Made by a program: the position numbers and the translations under genes. The notes beneath the pieces are model-generated. The model saw nothing but the letters and a program-made list of their open reading frames with translations, was not told the origin of the DNA and searched no databases. Positions 24,833 through 33,975 of a stretch of 64,000 nt of DNA are shown piece by piece (position 1 is the first letter of the stretch; each line of letters starts with the position of its first letter). The DNA comes from Geobacter sp. UBA5730 (GTDB lineage: Bacteria > Desulfobacterota > Desulfuromonadia > Geobacterales > Pseudopelobacteraceae). Where the stretch lies: positions 248,001-312,000 of the forward strand of contig DIGE01000014.1 in the NCBI GenBank assembly GCA_002419465.1. The letters are read 5' to 3'.

Positions 24833-25612
24833 TCAGTTCGGATCATCAGCCACGCTGATCTCCACCACGGGCGACAGTTCACTTGAGGCAAGCACATCAT
24901 CCCCCCTGCGTACAATCATCCGAGCCGCATAACGGTACCTGACACCTCGCTGCACGGTCTGATCTTGATAGCTGGTCGCAGCGAGCGTTGTGACCAACGG
25001 TTGATACGGCATCAACGTGTCACCGTCGACCCGATAGATGCCATATCCCACCAGTTCGGCATTCTCTGGCAGCTGCCCGCTGACTTCAAGCACAATGTAA
25101 CCACCATAGACCGATTTCGCCCGAAGGATTGGCGCTGGCGGAGCCGTACAGACCGCAGTCCGCTGCGATTCGACCGGGGCACTACTTTCACCATCCTTGC
25201 GGGTGGCCTGTAACCGGTACTGGTACTGTTTCCCGGCACGCACCTCCGCGTCCAGGAGTACTATCCGCTTGCCGAACTTGATCGCCGGATCCGGGAATTC
25301 GGGATCAATGCGCACTGACGGTTGATAATCCTTCGGGCAGCTGCCGCAGTCACCACGTTCGTCAGGGTTCAACTCCCGGCGCTGTACCTGAATCACAAAC
25401 GGTTCTTTCAATGCACGGCCACTACGGTCCTTGGAGGGCAAGTCAAAAGCAAGCTGCAGGCTGCTCCCGCGCTGCTCAACCTGCACCGTCTGGGGCGCCT
25501 CTGGCACCAGCAAATCTGGATAGATCAGCGGGCCTTTTTTACCGCAACCGGCCAGACCGAACATCGTTGCCAGCGACAGCCCGAACCGCATGGCGTAAGG
25601 AGACAGCTGCAT
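24833..25612 (-). CDS. Outer-membrane-type lipoprotein with LptM-like N-terminus and fibronectin-like repeats
   Basis: A 259-residue protein with a lipoprotein signal ending in lipobox LAGC (Cys at residue 23). The mature N-terminus GCGKKGPLIYPD is the hallmark of LptM/YifL, a small lipoprotein that aids LPS transporter LptD maturation. Unlike LptM it continues with roughly 230 residues of beta-rich sequence that look like two fibronectin type III domains (KQYQYRLQATRKDG; GVRYRYAARMIVRRGDD). A CxxC (CGSCPKD) lies in the first. The ATG is one base after the argH stop, so it is the last gene of the arginine transcript. The link to arginine synthesis is probably only positional. Confidence 0.75.
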   Translation of the reverse strand: MQLSPYAMRFGLSLATMFGLAGCGKKGPLIYPDLLVPEAPQTVQVEQRGSSLQLAFDLPSKDRSGRALKEPFVIQVQRRELNPDERGDCGSCPKDYQPSVRIDPEFPDPAIKFGKRIVLLDAEVRAGKQYQYRLQATRKDGESSAPVESQRTAVCTAPPAPILRAKSVYGGYIVLEVSGQLPENAELVGYGIYRVDGDTLMPYQPLVTTLAATSYQDQTVQRGVRYRYAARMIVRRGDDVLASSELSPVVEISVADDPN

Positions 25613-25613
25613 C

Positions 25614-26990
25614 CTATTTCCCCTCTCGGCAGCGCCTGATCTCGTCTTGCACCCGGTTACGTGCGGTGCCGCCGATCACATCCCGAGCGCCGACACTGGC
25701 CTCCACCGTGATGACGCCAAAAATATCGTCGCTGAAGTGGGGCGAAAACAGCTGCCATTCCGCCAGGGACAACTCATTGATACCCATTTCATTCTCAACG
25801 CAGTAGGCCACCGCTTTGCCCACCGCCTCATGGGCATCCCGAAACGGCAGACCTTTGCGCACCAGATAATCGGCCACGTCCGTGGCAGTGGAAAAACCTT
25901 GACCGGCCGCCGTGGACATGCTGGCTGCATTGACCCGCATCTCTCTGACCATGTCGGCAAAGATCTTCAGGCTCCCCTTGACCGTATCGATGGTATCGAA
26001 CAGCGGCTCCTTGTCTTCCTGCATATCCTTGTTGTAGGCCAGGGGCAGCGCCTTCATCACCGTCAACAGAGCCATCAGGTTACCGTAGACCCGTCCGGTC
26101 TTACCACGTACCAGTTCCGGCACGTCCGGGTTCTTCTTTTGAGGCATGATCGAAGAGCCGGTACAAAAACCATCAGACAACTCAACGAAGCGGAAAGCGC
26201 TGGTGGACCAGAGAATCAGCTCCTCGGAGAACCGGGAAAGATGCATCATCAGGATCGATGAGGCCGCCAGGAACTCCAGGGCAAAATCACGGTCAGAGAC
26301 CGAATCCAGCGAGTTGCGGGTTACTGAGGGAAAATCCAGTTGTTCCGCTACATACTCGCGATCAATCGGGAAGGTGGTGCCGGCCAAAGCTCCGGCCCCC
26401 AGAGGCAACACATTCACGCGCTTAAAACAGTCTTCCATCCGCCCTTTATCCCGCTTGAACATCTCCACATAGGCCAGCAGGTGGTGAGAGAAAAGAATCG
26501 GCTGGGCCGACTGCAGGTGCGTAAAACCGGGCATTACCACATCCAGATGAACCTCGGCCTGATTGAGCAGCGACTCAACCAGCATTTCAAGATAGGCCGT
26601 GATCTCCACGATCTCATCCCGCAGGTACAAACGGATATCCAGGGCGACCTGATCGTTGCGGGAACGTCCGGTATGCAACCGCTTGCCGGCCTCACCAATC
26701 CGCTGAGACAGACGGGCCTCGATATTCATATGGATATCTTCAAGCCCGATTGAGAAATCAAAAGTACCGGACTCGATCTGCTCCAGAACATCCTTGAGTC
26801 CCTGGACAATCTTATCAACATCTTCGTGGGGAATAATCCCCTGACGTCCCAACATGCGGGCATGGGCCAAAGAGCCGCGGATGTCCTGATGATAGAGCCG
26901 CTTGTCGAACTCAATGGAGGCGGTGAACTCCTCTACAAACTTATCGGTAGGCTGGGTAAACCGGCCTCCCCAGAGTTTATCGTGGGACAT
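25614..26990 (-). CDS. argH: Argininosuccinate lyase
   Basis: A 458-residue enzyme of the fumarase/aspartase superfamily, last step of arginine synthesis (argininosuccinate to arginine and fumarate). It has N-terminal LWGGRFTQPTDKFVEEF, THLQSAQPILFSHHLLAY and the signature loop GSSIMPQKKNPDVPELVRG carrying the catalytic Ser. Length is normal. It lies in the operon argB-D-F-G-nudix-nitrilase-like-argH. Confidence 0.97.
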   Translation of the reverse strand: MSHDKLWGGRFTQPTDKFVEEFTASIEFDKRLYHQDIRGSLAHARMLGRQGIIPHEDVDKIVQGLKDVLEQIESGTFDFSIGLEDIHMNIEARLSQRIGEAGKRLHTGRSRNDQVALDIRLYLRDEIVEITAYLEMLVESLLNQAEVHLDVVMPGFTHLQSAQPILFSHHLLAYVEMFKRDKGRMEDCFKRVNVLPLGAGALAGTTFPIDREYVAEQLDFPSVTRNSLDSVSDRDFALEFLAASSILMMHLSRFSEELILWSTSAFRFVELSDGFCTGSSIMPQKKNPDVPELVRGKTGRVYGNLMALLTVMKALPLAYNKDMQEDKEPLFDTIDTVKGSLKIFADMVREMRVNAASMSTAAGQGFSTATDVADYLVRKGLPFRDAHEAVGKAVAYCVENEMGINELSLAEWQLFSPHFSDDIFGVITVEASVGARDVIGGTARNRVQDEIRRCREGK

Positions 26991-27014
26991 GGGAACAATC
27001 TCCTTCGTGTCAGA

Positions 27015-28181
27015 TCAGTGTTCGGTTTCCGAGCCAATCCAGTAACCATCGGCCGGTTCGGTGGCGGGAATCTTCTCCCAACCGCCGGACGGGTTACGGG
27101 TCATGATGCTATGTATCTTGAGCGGTACGCGGGAACTGCGCGGGTCCAGTTCATGATGCAGCGGCAGATTAAAATATAACAGCCGGGTGCCGCTGCCAAA
27201 ACGCAGACGACAGACCGGGGCGCCATTGAAATCATCGGTACTGAACTCGGGGAACTGCTCCTTGGCCAGTCGATGGTGACGATTGATCACGACTGAGGCG
27301 TGACCAAAGCCTTGGGGCACCGGCAGCCCTTCCAGTCTGGTCTCATCCGAGGCGTTGCCGAAGACGGTCACCGCCTCCCGCACGCCTGGCAGGTCTTCAA
27401 GATACTCGCCATAAAAACCACTGACCGCATCCCGATAGGCGTGATGTTCAGGTTTGGGATTGCACTGAATCACAAACAGGGCGTCCAGCACCTGACGGGT
27501 ACTGAAAAAAAGCTGATTGGCATGGTCAACGATCTGCTTGATGTTTGATTCGTACAGATTCCGGTACAAATAATCAAGACAGATAATCGCCATAAAATTG
27601 AAGCAAGACGGCTTGCTGCGCAGCAGGTAGAAGTGCCTGCCCCGGTACAGATCGTGATACTTGTCGATAAACTCTTCGCCGTGAAACGGATGACTTTTGG
27701 CCTCCAAAAAGACCCGCAGACCACCGTCGGCTTCCTTGACCAGGATGGCACACCAGTTGACCGGCATTTCCAGCACATCACCGGCGTCGATATCACGGTC
27801 AACCAAGGCGATGGCCTCTTCGTTATCAGCTCTGAAACGCTCCAGAAAACGCCGATATTCCTGCAACGGCACATGCTCGACGCCGATCATCGTGACGGTG
27901 TTGGGGCGGAAGGTATCCCGCACGGCCTCCAGCAAGGGATCAAAACGGTTGACCGGCAGGCAGGACTCGGGAAACAGTAAAAAGTGCAACTTTTTGAGGT
28001 TACCCTCACCGGCAGCCACCAGTTCAAGCACTGACCGGATGGTCTGCCACTGCTGCTGCTGCTCAACCGGGTGAAACCCCGCTTCGCGGTGCAGATGATT
28101 GGGGATCTGGGCGATCAGACAGTGCAGGTGGTGGCCCAAGGGAAACTGGAGATTAACCTTTTTTTCAATGATCTCCGGCAT
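27015..28181 (-). CDS. Divergent nitrilase-superfamily-like protein in the arginine operon
   Basis: A 388-residue protein that I do not recognise as a named family. It shows a plausible Glu-Lys-Cys triad with nitrilase-like surroundings and spacing: LLFPESCLP (Glu72), LEAKSHPFHGEEF (Lys162), AIICLDYLYR (Cys201), compared with the classical FPE, RKxHL and ICYD-RFPE motifs. If correct, it is a carbon-nitrogen hydrolase or amidase; substrate unknown. The C-terminal part (about 230-388) has no recognised motif. No signal peptide. It sits 7 bases after the Nudix gene and 24 before argH, so it is co-expressed with arginine enzymes. Confidence 0.55.
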   Translation of the reverse strand: MPEIIEKKVNLQFPLGHHLHCLIAQIPNHLHREAGFHPVEQQQQWQTIRSVLELVAAGEGNLKKLHFLLFPESCLPVNRFDPLLEAVRDTFRPNTVTMIGVEHVPLQEYRRFLERFRADNEEAIALVDRDIDAGDVLEMPVNWCAILVKEADGGLRVFLEAKSHPFHGEEFIDKYHDLYRGRHFYLLRSKPSCFNFMAIICLDYLYRNLYESNIKQIVDHANQLFFSTRQVLDALFVIQCNPKPEHHAYRDAVSGFYGEYLEDLPGVREAVTVFGNASDETRLEGLPVPQGFGHASVVINRHHRLAKEQFPEFSTDDFNGAPVCRLRFGSGTRLLYFNLPLHHELDPRSSRVPLKIHSIMTRNPSGGWEKIPATEPADGYWIGSETEH

Positions 28182-28188
28182 AGTCAGT

Positions 28189-28635
28189 TCACGGTCCTAC
28201 CGGGAAAGAGGGCTCAGGGAAAACCTTCCCCAAAATATACCGCGTCCCCTCCGGCATCTGGTACCGAGACAGCTCATGGCGCGGCACCCACTGGACCTCG
28301 GCCACCTCATCCTGATTATGGGCGACAGCAACGTGTACCGGCCGACAACGGTAAAACAGGATGATGTAGTGACAGTTCTCCTCGCCCGGCGTGACATGTT
28401 CGAAGACATCGATCAGATCACCCACTTCGACATCCAAGCCGACCTCTTCGTCCACTTCACGCCGGAGTGCCACCAGAATCGGTTCACCCAGATCAATCTT
28501 GCCGCCGGGCATCACCCACAGGTCCTTGAAAGGGGGGATGCTCCTCCTGGTGAGGAGCACCCGTTCCCGTTCATCAACAATCACCGCCACCACCGAGGTG
28601 ACGATGTGTTCCTTCCTGTACCGCTTGTGGGTCAC
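28189..28635 (-). CDS. Nudix hydrolase
   Basis: A 148-residue MutT-type hydrolase. The Nudix box is complete: G-x5-E-x7-REVDEEVGL (starting PGGKIDLGE). Nudix enzymes cleave nucleoside diphosphates linked to another group; the substrate cannot be read from sequence. Placed between argG (3-base gap) and the nitrilase-like gene (7-base gap), so it is part of the arginine transcript, and both may have a shared clean-up or modification role; this is inference. Confidence 0.88.
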   Translation of the reverse strand: MTHKRYRKEHIVTSVVAVIVDERERVLLTRRSIPPFKDLWVMPGGKIDLGEPILVALRREVDEEVGLDVEVGDLIDVFEHVTPGEENCHYIILFYRCRPVHVAVAHNQDEVAEVQWVPRHELSRYQMPEGTRYILGKVFPEPSFPVGP

Positions 28636-28638
28636 ACC

Positions 28639-29856
28639 CTACTTCTTGCCCTGCATCAGGGAGCGGATCCGCAACCGCAGTGAGTTGATCTTGATAAATC
28701 CTTCTGCGTCGGCCTGGTTGTAAACCTGATCCTTCTCGAAGGTGGCGAAGTCCAGATTGAACAGCGAGTTGGTCTCTGACTTGCGGCCCACGGTGCGGCA
28801 ATGACCTTTGTACAGCTTGACCCGGGCCACACCGTTAACGGTCTTCTGGGATTCGTCGATCAGGGTCTGCAGCATCTCCCGCTCCGGCGAGAACCAGTAC
28901 CCGGCATACACCAGACGAGCATACTCGGGGATCAGCCCATCACGAATCCGCATGACCTCTCGGTCCATGGTGATCTGCTCCACTGCTGAATGAGCTTCGC
29001 GCAGAATGGTACCGCCAGGGGTCTCATAGACACCGCGGGACTTCATCCCCACCGAACGGTTTTCCAGCAGGTCCACCCGGCCGATGCCGTGCTCACCGCC
29101 GATATAGTTCAGGTGGGCCAGCAGTTGGGCTGGCGACATCTTTTCACCATCCACCGCCACGGCGTTGCCGTTCTTGAACTCGATCTCCACGTACTGCGGC
29201 TTGTTGGGGGCTTTTTCCGGTTTTTTGGTCAGCACGTACATCTCTTCCGGCGCCTCTGCCCAGGTATCTTCCAGAATACCGCCTTCAAAGGAGATATGCA
29301 GCAGATTGCGATCCGATGACCAGGGACGCTTCTTGGTGATCGGAATCGGAATATCGTTTTTCTTGGCATAGGCGATCAGCGCCTTGCGGCTGTTCAGCTT
29401 CCACTCCCGCCAGGGGGCGATCACCTTGATGGCAGGGTCGAAATGGTAGTAGGCCAGCTCAAAACGGACCTGATCGTTGCCCTTGCCGGTGGCGCCGTGG
29501 GAGACGGCGTCACAGCCTTCCAACCTGGCGATCTCCATCTGACGCTTGGCGATCAGCGGACGGGCGATGGAGGTGCCCAACAGATAGTGCCCCTCATAGA
29601 TGGCATTGGCCCGGAACATCGGATAAACGAAGTCGCGGACAAACTCCTCTTTAAGATCATCGATGTAGACCTTGCTCGCACCGGTTTTAAGGGCCTTTTC
29701 ACGGACCGGATCCAGTTCGTCGCCTTGGCCCAGGTCGGCAGAGAAGGCCACAATTTCAGCTCCGTACTCGTTCTTCAACCATTTCAGGATAATGGAGGTA
29801 TCCAGGCCACCGGAGTAGGCCAGCACGATCTTTTTAACTTCTTGTTTTTTTGCCAT
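28639..29856 (-). CDS. argG: Argininosuccinate synthase
   Basis: A 405-residue ATP-pyrophosphatase-type enzyme that joins citrulline and aspartate. It has the N-terminal KIVLAYSGGLDTSIILKWL loop (SGGxDTS binds ATP phosphates) and the conserved CDAVSHGATGKGNDQVRFEL segment that contacts citrulline and aspartate. Length is normal. It follows argF by 25 bases with a good AAGGAG site. Confidence 0.97.
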   Translation of the reverse strand: MAKKQEVKKIVLAYSGGLDTSIILKWLKNEYGAEIVAFSADLGQGDELDPVREKALKTGASKVYIDDLKEEFVRDFVYPMFRANAIYEGHYLLGTSIARPLIAKRQMEIARLEGCDAVSHGATGKGNDQVRFELAYYHFDPAIKVIAPWREWKLNSRKALIAYAKKNDIPIPITKKRPWSSDRNLLHISFEGGILEDTWAEAPEEMYVLTKKPEKAPNKPQYVEIEFKNGNAVAVDGEKMSPAQLLAHLNYIGGEHGIGRVDLLENRSVGMKSRGVYETPGGTILREAHSAVEQITMDREVMRIRDGLIPEYARLVYAGYWFSPEREMLQTLIDESQKTVNGVARVKLYKGHCRTVGRKSETNSLFNLDFATFEKDQVYNQADAEGFIKINSLRLRIRSLMQGKK

Positions 29857-29881
29857 GGGTATGTCTCCTTAAGAATCTCTG

Positions 29882-30793
29882 TTATCTCATCAACGTCGCC
29901 ATGATGGCCTTTTGGATGTGGAGTCTGTTTTCTGCCTCGTCCCAGACGACTGAATGTGCTCCTTCCATGACGCTATCGTTGATCTCCTCGCCACGATGGG
30001 CGGGCAGACAGTGCAGCACTACGCACCCGGGGTGGGCCAACGCCACCAGCCGGTCATCAACACAGTAGCCCTGAAAGGCCAACTCCCGCTGCTTCTGTTC
30101 AGCCTCCTGCCCCATGCTGGCCCAGACATCGGTGTTGATCACCTGTGCGTCCTTGACCGCCTCTTCGGGATCTTCGGTAATGGTAATGCTGGCAGTGCCT
30201 TGCGCCTGAGCCCATTCCCACACCTCGCGGTCCGGCTCGTAGCCCTGGGGGCAGGCCAGAGCCAGGTCAAAGCCCAGAATGGCGGCAGCCTCGATCCAGG
30301 TGTTGGCCATATTGTTGCCGTCACCGATCCAGGCGAACTTCAGACCTGCATACTGTCCCTTGTGTTCAATCACCGTCTGCAGGTCGGCCAGGATCTGGCA
30401 GGGGTGGCACAGATCGGTCAGGCCATTGATCACCGGCACACTGGAGTAGCGGGCAAACTCGTCCACGATCTCCTGACCGAAGGTGCGGATCATCACGCCG
30501 TCACAGTAACGGGCCATCACCCTGGCCGTGTCCTTGATCGGCTCGCCGCGCCCCATCTGGGAGTTTGCCGACGAGATGAACAGGCCATGCCCCCCCAGCT
30601 GGAACATCCCCACCTCAAAGGAGATGCGGGTACGGGTGGAGGCCTTTTCGAAGATCATCGCCAAGGTTTTGCCCTTGAGTAGCTGGTGTTCAACACCGGC
30701 CTTCTGTTTGTCCTTCAGCTCTGCTGCCAGCGACAGCAGGCTGTCCAATTCGTGCTTTGAATAGTCCCGCAGGCGCAGGAAGTGCCGCGTCAT
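29882..30793 (-). CDS. argF: Ornithine carbamoyltransferase, anabolic
   Basis: A 303-residue enzyme making citrulline from ornithine and carbamoyl phosphate. The carbamoyl-phosphate loop is FEKASTRTRISFE, the second half of the site is LTDLCHPCQ, and the ornithine loop is HCLPAHRGEEI. Its ATG overlaps the argD stop (ATGA), so translation is coupled. Confidence 0.97.
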   Translation of the reverse strand: MTRHFLRLRDYSKHELDSLLSLAAELKDKQKAGVEHQLLKGKTLAMIFEKASTRTRISFEVGMFQLGGHGLFISSANSQMGRGEPIKDTARVMARYCDGVMIRTFGQEIVDEFARYSSVPVINGLTDLCHPCQILADLQTVIEHKGQYAGLKFAWIGDGNNMANTWIEAAAILGFDLALACPQGYEPDREVWEWAQAQGTASITITEDPEEAVKDAQVINTDVWASMGQEAEQKQRELAFQGYCVDDRLVALAHPGCVVLHCLPAHRGEEINDSVMEGAHSVVWDEAENRLHIQKAIMATLMR

Positions 30794-31989
30794 ACTGCTA
30801 TCTCCTTAAAAATCCCGTCCATAATTTTGATCATCCGGTCAATCTCCTGCCTGGTCACGATCAGCGCGGGGACAAAACGCAAAACCGTCTCGTGGGTCAC
30901 GTTCAGGAGCAATCCCCTGCCATGTCCCTGCTTGACGATATCGCCGGCCGGAATAGTCAGGCCCATGCCGATCATCAGACCGATACCGCGCACATCCTTG
31001 ACAAAGGAGTAGTTCCTGCCCAATGCCGCCAACTCGCCCTGCAGATACTCGCCAATCTCCTCGCAGCGATTCAGCAGCCCCTCTTCCAGGATCGTCCGCA
31101 GGGTGGCAATGGCAGCGGCAGCCATCAACGGGTTGCCGCCAAAGGTGGAGCCGTGGGTGCCGGGCACAAAGGCCGCAGCAATCTCTTCCCGGGCCAGCAT
31201 GGTGCCGATCGGGGCGCCACCCGCCAAGGCCTTGGCCAGGGTCATGATATCCGGCGTAATGCCGAAATGCTGATAGGCAAACAACTTACCGGTACGACCG
31301 ATGCCGGTCTGCACCTCATCCAGGATCAGGATCAGCTTATGACGGTCGCACAACTCCCGCACCTTGGCAAGGTAGTCTCGGTCCGGCACATTGATGCCCC
31401 CTTCGCCCTGGATCGGCTCCAGCATCACGGCGCAGGTTGTGGGCGTGATGGCGGCCTCAATGGCGGCGACATCGTTGAACGGCACATGTTTGAAGCCGTG
31501 CAAAAGCGGATCAAAAAAACGCTGTACCTTTTCCTGGCCTGTGGCGGAAACCGTAGCCATGGTGCGGCCATGGAACGAATCCGCGGCGGTGATGATCTCA
31601 AACCGCTCGGGTCCGTAGGTATCCCGGCTGTACTTGCGAGCCAGCTTGATGGCGGCCTCATTGGCCTCCGCCCCGGAGTTACAGAAAAAGGCCCGGTCGG
31701 CAAAGGAGTGGCTGCACAACAGCTCAGCCAGCTCGATCTGCTGAGGAATCTGGTAATAGTTGGAGCAGTGGATCAGGCTGGCAGCCTGATCCTGGATCGC
31801 CTTGACCACCCGGGGGTGGCAGTGGCCCAGGTTGTTGACCGCCACACCAGCCAGAAAATCCAGGTACTCGTTGCCGTCGGCATCCCACACCCGGCAGCCT
31901 TCACCCCGCACCGGCACGATCGGATAACGGCCGTAGGTCTTCATGATGACCCTGTCAGACCGCTCTACCCACTGCTCTGTCGCTGTCAT
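30790..31989 (-). CDS. argD: Acetylornithine aminotransferase
   Basis: A 399-residue class III PLP aminotransferase. It has GCRVWDADGNEYLDFLAGVA, FCNSGAEANEAAIKLAR, LILDEVQTGIGRTGKLFA and the PLP lysine in TLAKALAGGAPIGTML. Context between argB and argF fixes the role, though such enzymes often also serve succinyldiaminopimelate. Four-base overlaps (ATGA) with argB and argF show coupling on both sides. Confidence 0.95.
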   Translation of the reverse strand: MTATEQWVERSDRVIMKTYGRYPIVPVRGEGCRVWDADGNEYLDFLAGVAVNNLGHCHPRVVKAIQDQAASLIHCSNYYQIPQQIELAELLCSHSFADRAFFCNSGAEANEAAIKLARKYSRDTYGPERFEIITAADSFHGRTMATVSATGQEKVQRFFDPLLHGFKHVPFNDVAAIEAAITPTTCAVMLEPIQGEGGINVPDRDYLAKVRELCDRHKLILILDEVQTGIGRTGKLFAYQHFGITPDIMTLAKALAGGAPIGTMLAREEIAAAFVPGTHGSTFGGNPLMAAAAIATLRTILEEGLLNRCEEIGEYLQGELAALGRNYSFVKDVRGIGLMIGMGLTIPAGDIVKQGHGRGLLLNVTHETVLRFVPALIVTRQEIDRMIKIMDGIFKEIAV

Positions 31990-32864
31990 TTCGTGATCTC
32001 CGTCCCGATACCCACATCAGTAAAAATTTCCAACAGCACTGCATGCTCCATCCGGCCGTCGATGATGTGGGCCTTCTTGACCCCGTCCCGCAGGGCATCG
32101 GCGCAACAGACCACCTTGGGGATCATGCCGCCGGTGATGGCCTCTTCTTCGATCAGGCGGTGCATCTCGGCCACGGCGATGGCAGGGATCAACTGTTTGT
32201 TGCCATCCAGCACACCGGGTGTATCGGTCAACAGGATCAGCTTTTCAGCGTTCAAGGCGGCGGCGACCCGACCGGCCACCAGATCGGCGTTGATGTTGTA
32301 GCTTTCACCGGCCGGTCCGACTCCTACCGGCGCGATCACCGGCAGATAGCCCCCTTGCTCCAGGGTTTTGATCAGGTCGCTGTTGACCTTGACCACGTCA
32401 CCCACATAGCCGATATCAACCGGCTCCAGCGTACCATCCACAGTCGGTATCTCCTGCAGCAGCTTTTTGGCGAACAGCAGGGTGCCATCCTTGCCTGACA
32501 ATCCCACGGCACGGCCACCATGCTGATTCAGGTAGCCGACCACCTCCTGGTTGACCTGTCCCACCAGCACCATCTCCACCACCGACATGGTTTCACTATC
32601 GGTGACCCGCATGCCGCGCACGAACTCGGAGACAATCCCATAACGCTTGAGGGTCTGGTTGATCTGGGGACCACCGCCATGGACGATCACGGCGTTGATT
32701 CCCAGAGAACGCAGCATGATCACATCCAGCGCAAAGGACGCTTTGAGCCGCTCGTCCGCCATGGCGTGGCCGCCGTACTTGATTACGAAGGTCTTGCCGG
32801 AGAAGCGCCGGATATAGGGCAGGGCCTCCATCAGGGTAGTTGCCTTATCGATCAGATGCTTCAC
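31986..32864 (-). CDS. argB: Acetylglutamate kinase
   Basis: A 292-residue amino acid kinase, second step of arginine synthesis. It has KTFVIKYGGHAM, VIVHGGGPQIN, and VGVGPAGESYNINADLVAG, with the nucleotide-binding Lys and substrate loop. The N-terminal extension of about 25 residues including a helix is typical of arginine-inhibited hexameric enzymes, so feedback control by arginine is likely (inference). Confidence 0.96.
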   Translation of the reverse strand: MKHLIDKATTLMEALPYIRRFSGKTFVIKYGGHAMADERLKASFALDVIMLRSLGINAVIVHGGGPQINQTLKRYGIVSEFVRGMRVTDSETMSVVEMVLVGQVNQEVVGYLNQHGGRAVGLSGKDGTLLFAKKLLQEIPTVDGTLEPVDIGYVGDVVKVNSDLIKTLEQGGYLPVIAPVGVGPAGESYNINADLVAGRVAAALNAEKLILLTDTPGVLDGNKQLIPAIAVAEMHRLIEEEAITGGMIPKVVCCADALRDGVKKAHIIDGRMEHAVLLEIFTDVGIGTEITK

Positions 32865-32871
32865 GCTACGC

Positions 32872-33969
32872 TCACTCCTCTGCGATCTTCAGGGTAATGG
32901 AAACCGTGGTCCCTTGTCCGGGCTGACTGCTGATGGCAATGGTGCCACCGTGTTGCCGGACAATTTCACGGGCACAGAACAGCCCCAGACCAAAACCGGG
33001 CACCTGGCCGGTGGCATCGGGATCCACCTGGTAAAACCGTTCAAATAGTTTGGGCATTTCTTCCGGCGAAATACCGCAGCCGGTATCCTGCACCTCAATC
33101 AGCAGACCATTCTGCTGCTGTGCCAACGCAACGGTCACACGGCCGCCGTCGTCAGTAAATTTGAAGGCGTTGTCGATCACCTGCTGGATGGCAAACTGCA
33201 AACGCTCACAGTCACATTTGAATCCAGCCACGGAATCAGCGCTGATCTCCAATGAGACCGCTGGTCGATTGGCCGTTTGGGCAGCTGTTGTTGCCGCCGT
33301 TCGCACCAGCTCTCCCAGATCGCAACTGCAGGCATAACAGCTGCCAGCCTGGGTCATCACCTGATTGAAACGCAATAGGCTGGTGACCAGCCGTGACAAA
33401 AACTGAAGATCTTCCTGCATGGACTTCAGCCGCTCTTGGCAGGCCGCTTCCGGGGCGAACTGCGCAGCATAGCGCTGTAATTCCTCAAGCCCCAAGGAGA
33501 GGGAGGTGAGCGGCGTCCGCAGCTTATGGGAAATCAGCGAAAGAAATGAGCCTTTCAGGCTATCCAGCCGCTTGAGCGTCGCAATTTCTTCTTTCAGTGC
33601 CTTCTTGCCCAGCACCTTCTGCACCGCCGTGCGTAGCTGAAGCAGCTGCAACGGCTTATTGATAAAGTCGTCCGCATCCTCCTTCAGAGCATTCAGAATA
33701 ATGTCCTTGTCCCCAAAGCCGGTCATCACAATCACGGCGGCACCCGGGTCAATCGACTTGACCTGCTTCAGCAACTCGATACCGCTGCCACCGGGCATCA
33801 TCACGTCGGTCAGCACCAGGTCGATCTGCTCCTCCTGATACAGACCAAGCGCCTGCTGCAGTGAACCAGCCTGCAGGACACGGTACTCTTTCAGGGCGTG
33901 TCCACAGAGATCACGAATAATCTGTTCGTCATCCACCACCAGGACAGTGATCTTCTGGTGCTCTGGCAT
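32872..33969 (-). CDS. Response regulator-histidine kinase hybrid (REC-HisKA-HATPase)
   Basis: A 365-residue soluble protein. An N-terminal receiver domain (about 7-120) has the phosphoacceptor Asp55 in LVLTDVMMPG and a Lys in NKP. It is followed by a HisKA domain with His148 in LISHKLRTPLTSL, then an HATPase domain with the N-box IQQVIDNAFKF and G-boxes VQDTGCGIS and GFGLGLFCAREIV. No transmembrane segment. The REC-first order suggests it receives phosphate from another kinase and passes it on. It lies 6 bases after alaS and 7 before argB, a location that says little about its signal; a cysteine cluster (CYACSCD) in the kinase part is unusual. Confidence 0.9.
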   Translation of the reverse strand: MPEHQKITVLVVDDEQIIRDLCGHALKEYRVLQAGSLQQALGLYQEEQIDLVLTDVMMPGGSGIELLKQVKSIDPGAAVIVMTGFGDKDIILNALKEDADDFINKPLQLLQLRTAVQKVLGKKALKEEIATLKRLDSLKGSFLSLISHKLRTPLTSLSLGLEELQRYAAQFAPEAACQERLKSMQEDLQFLSRLVTSLLRFNQVMTQAGSCYACSCDLGELVRTAATTAAQTANRPAVSLEISADSVAGFKCDCERLQFAIQQVIDNAFKFTDDGGRVTVALAQQQNGLLIEVQDTGCGISPEEMPKLFERFYQVDPDATGQVPGFGLGLFCAREIVRQHGGTIAISSQPGQGTTVSITLKIAEE

Positions 33970-33975
33970 GGCGGG

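Noticed and set aside
30757..32301. Long open plus-strand frame opposite argD and argB
   Set aside because: Antisense to genes with intact catalytic motifs; no independent support.
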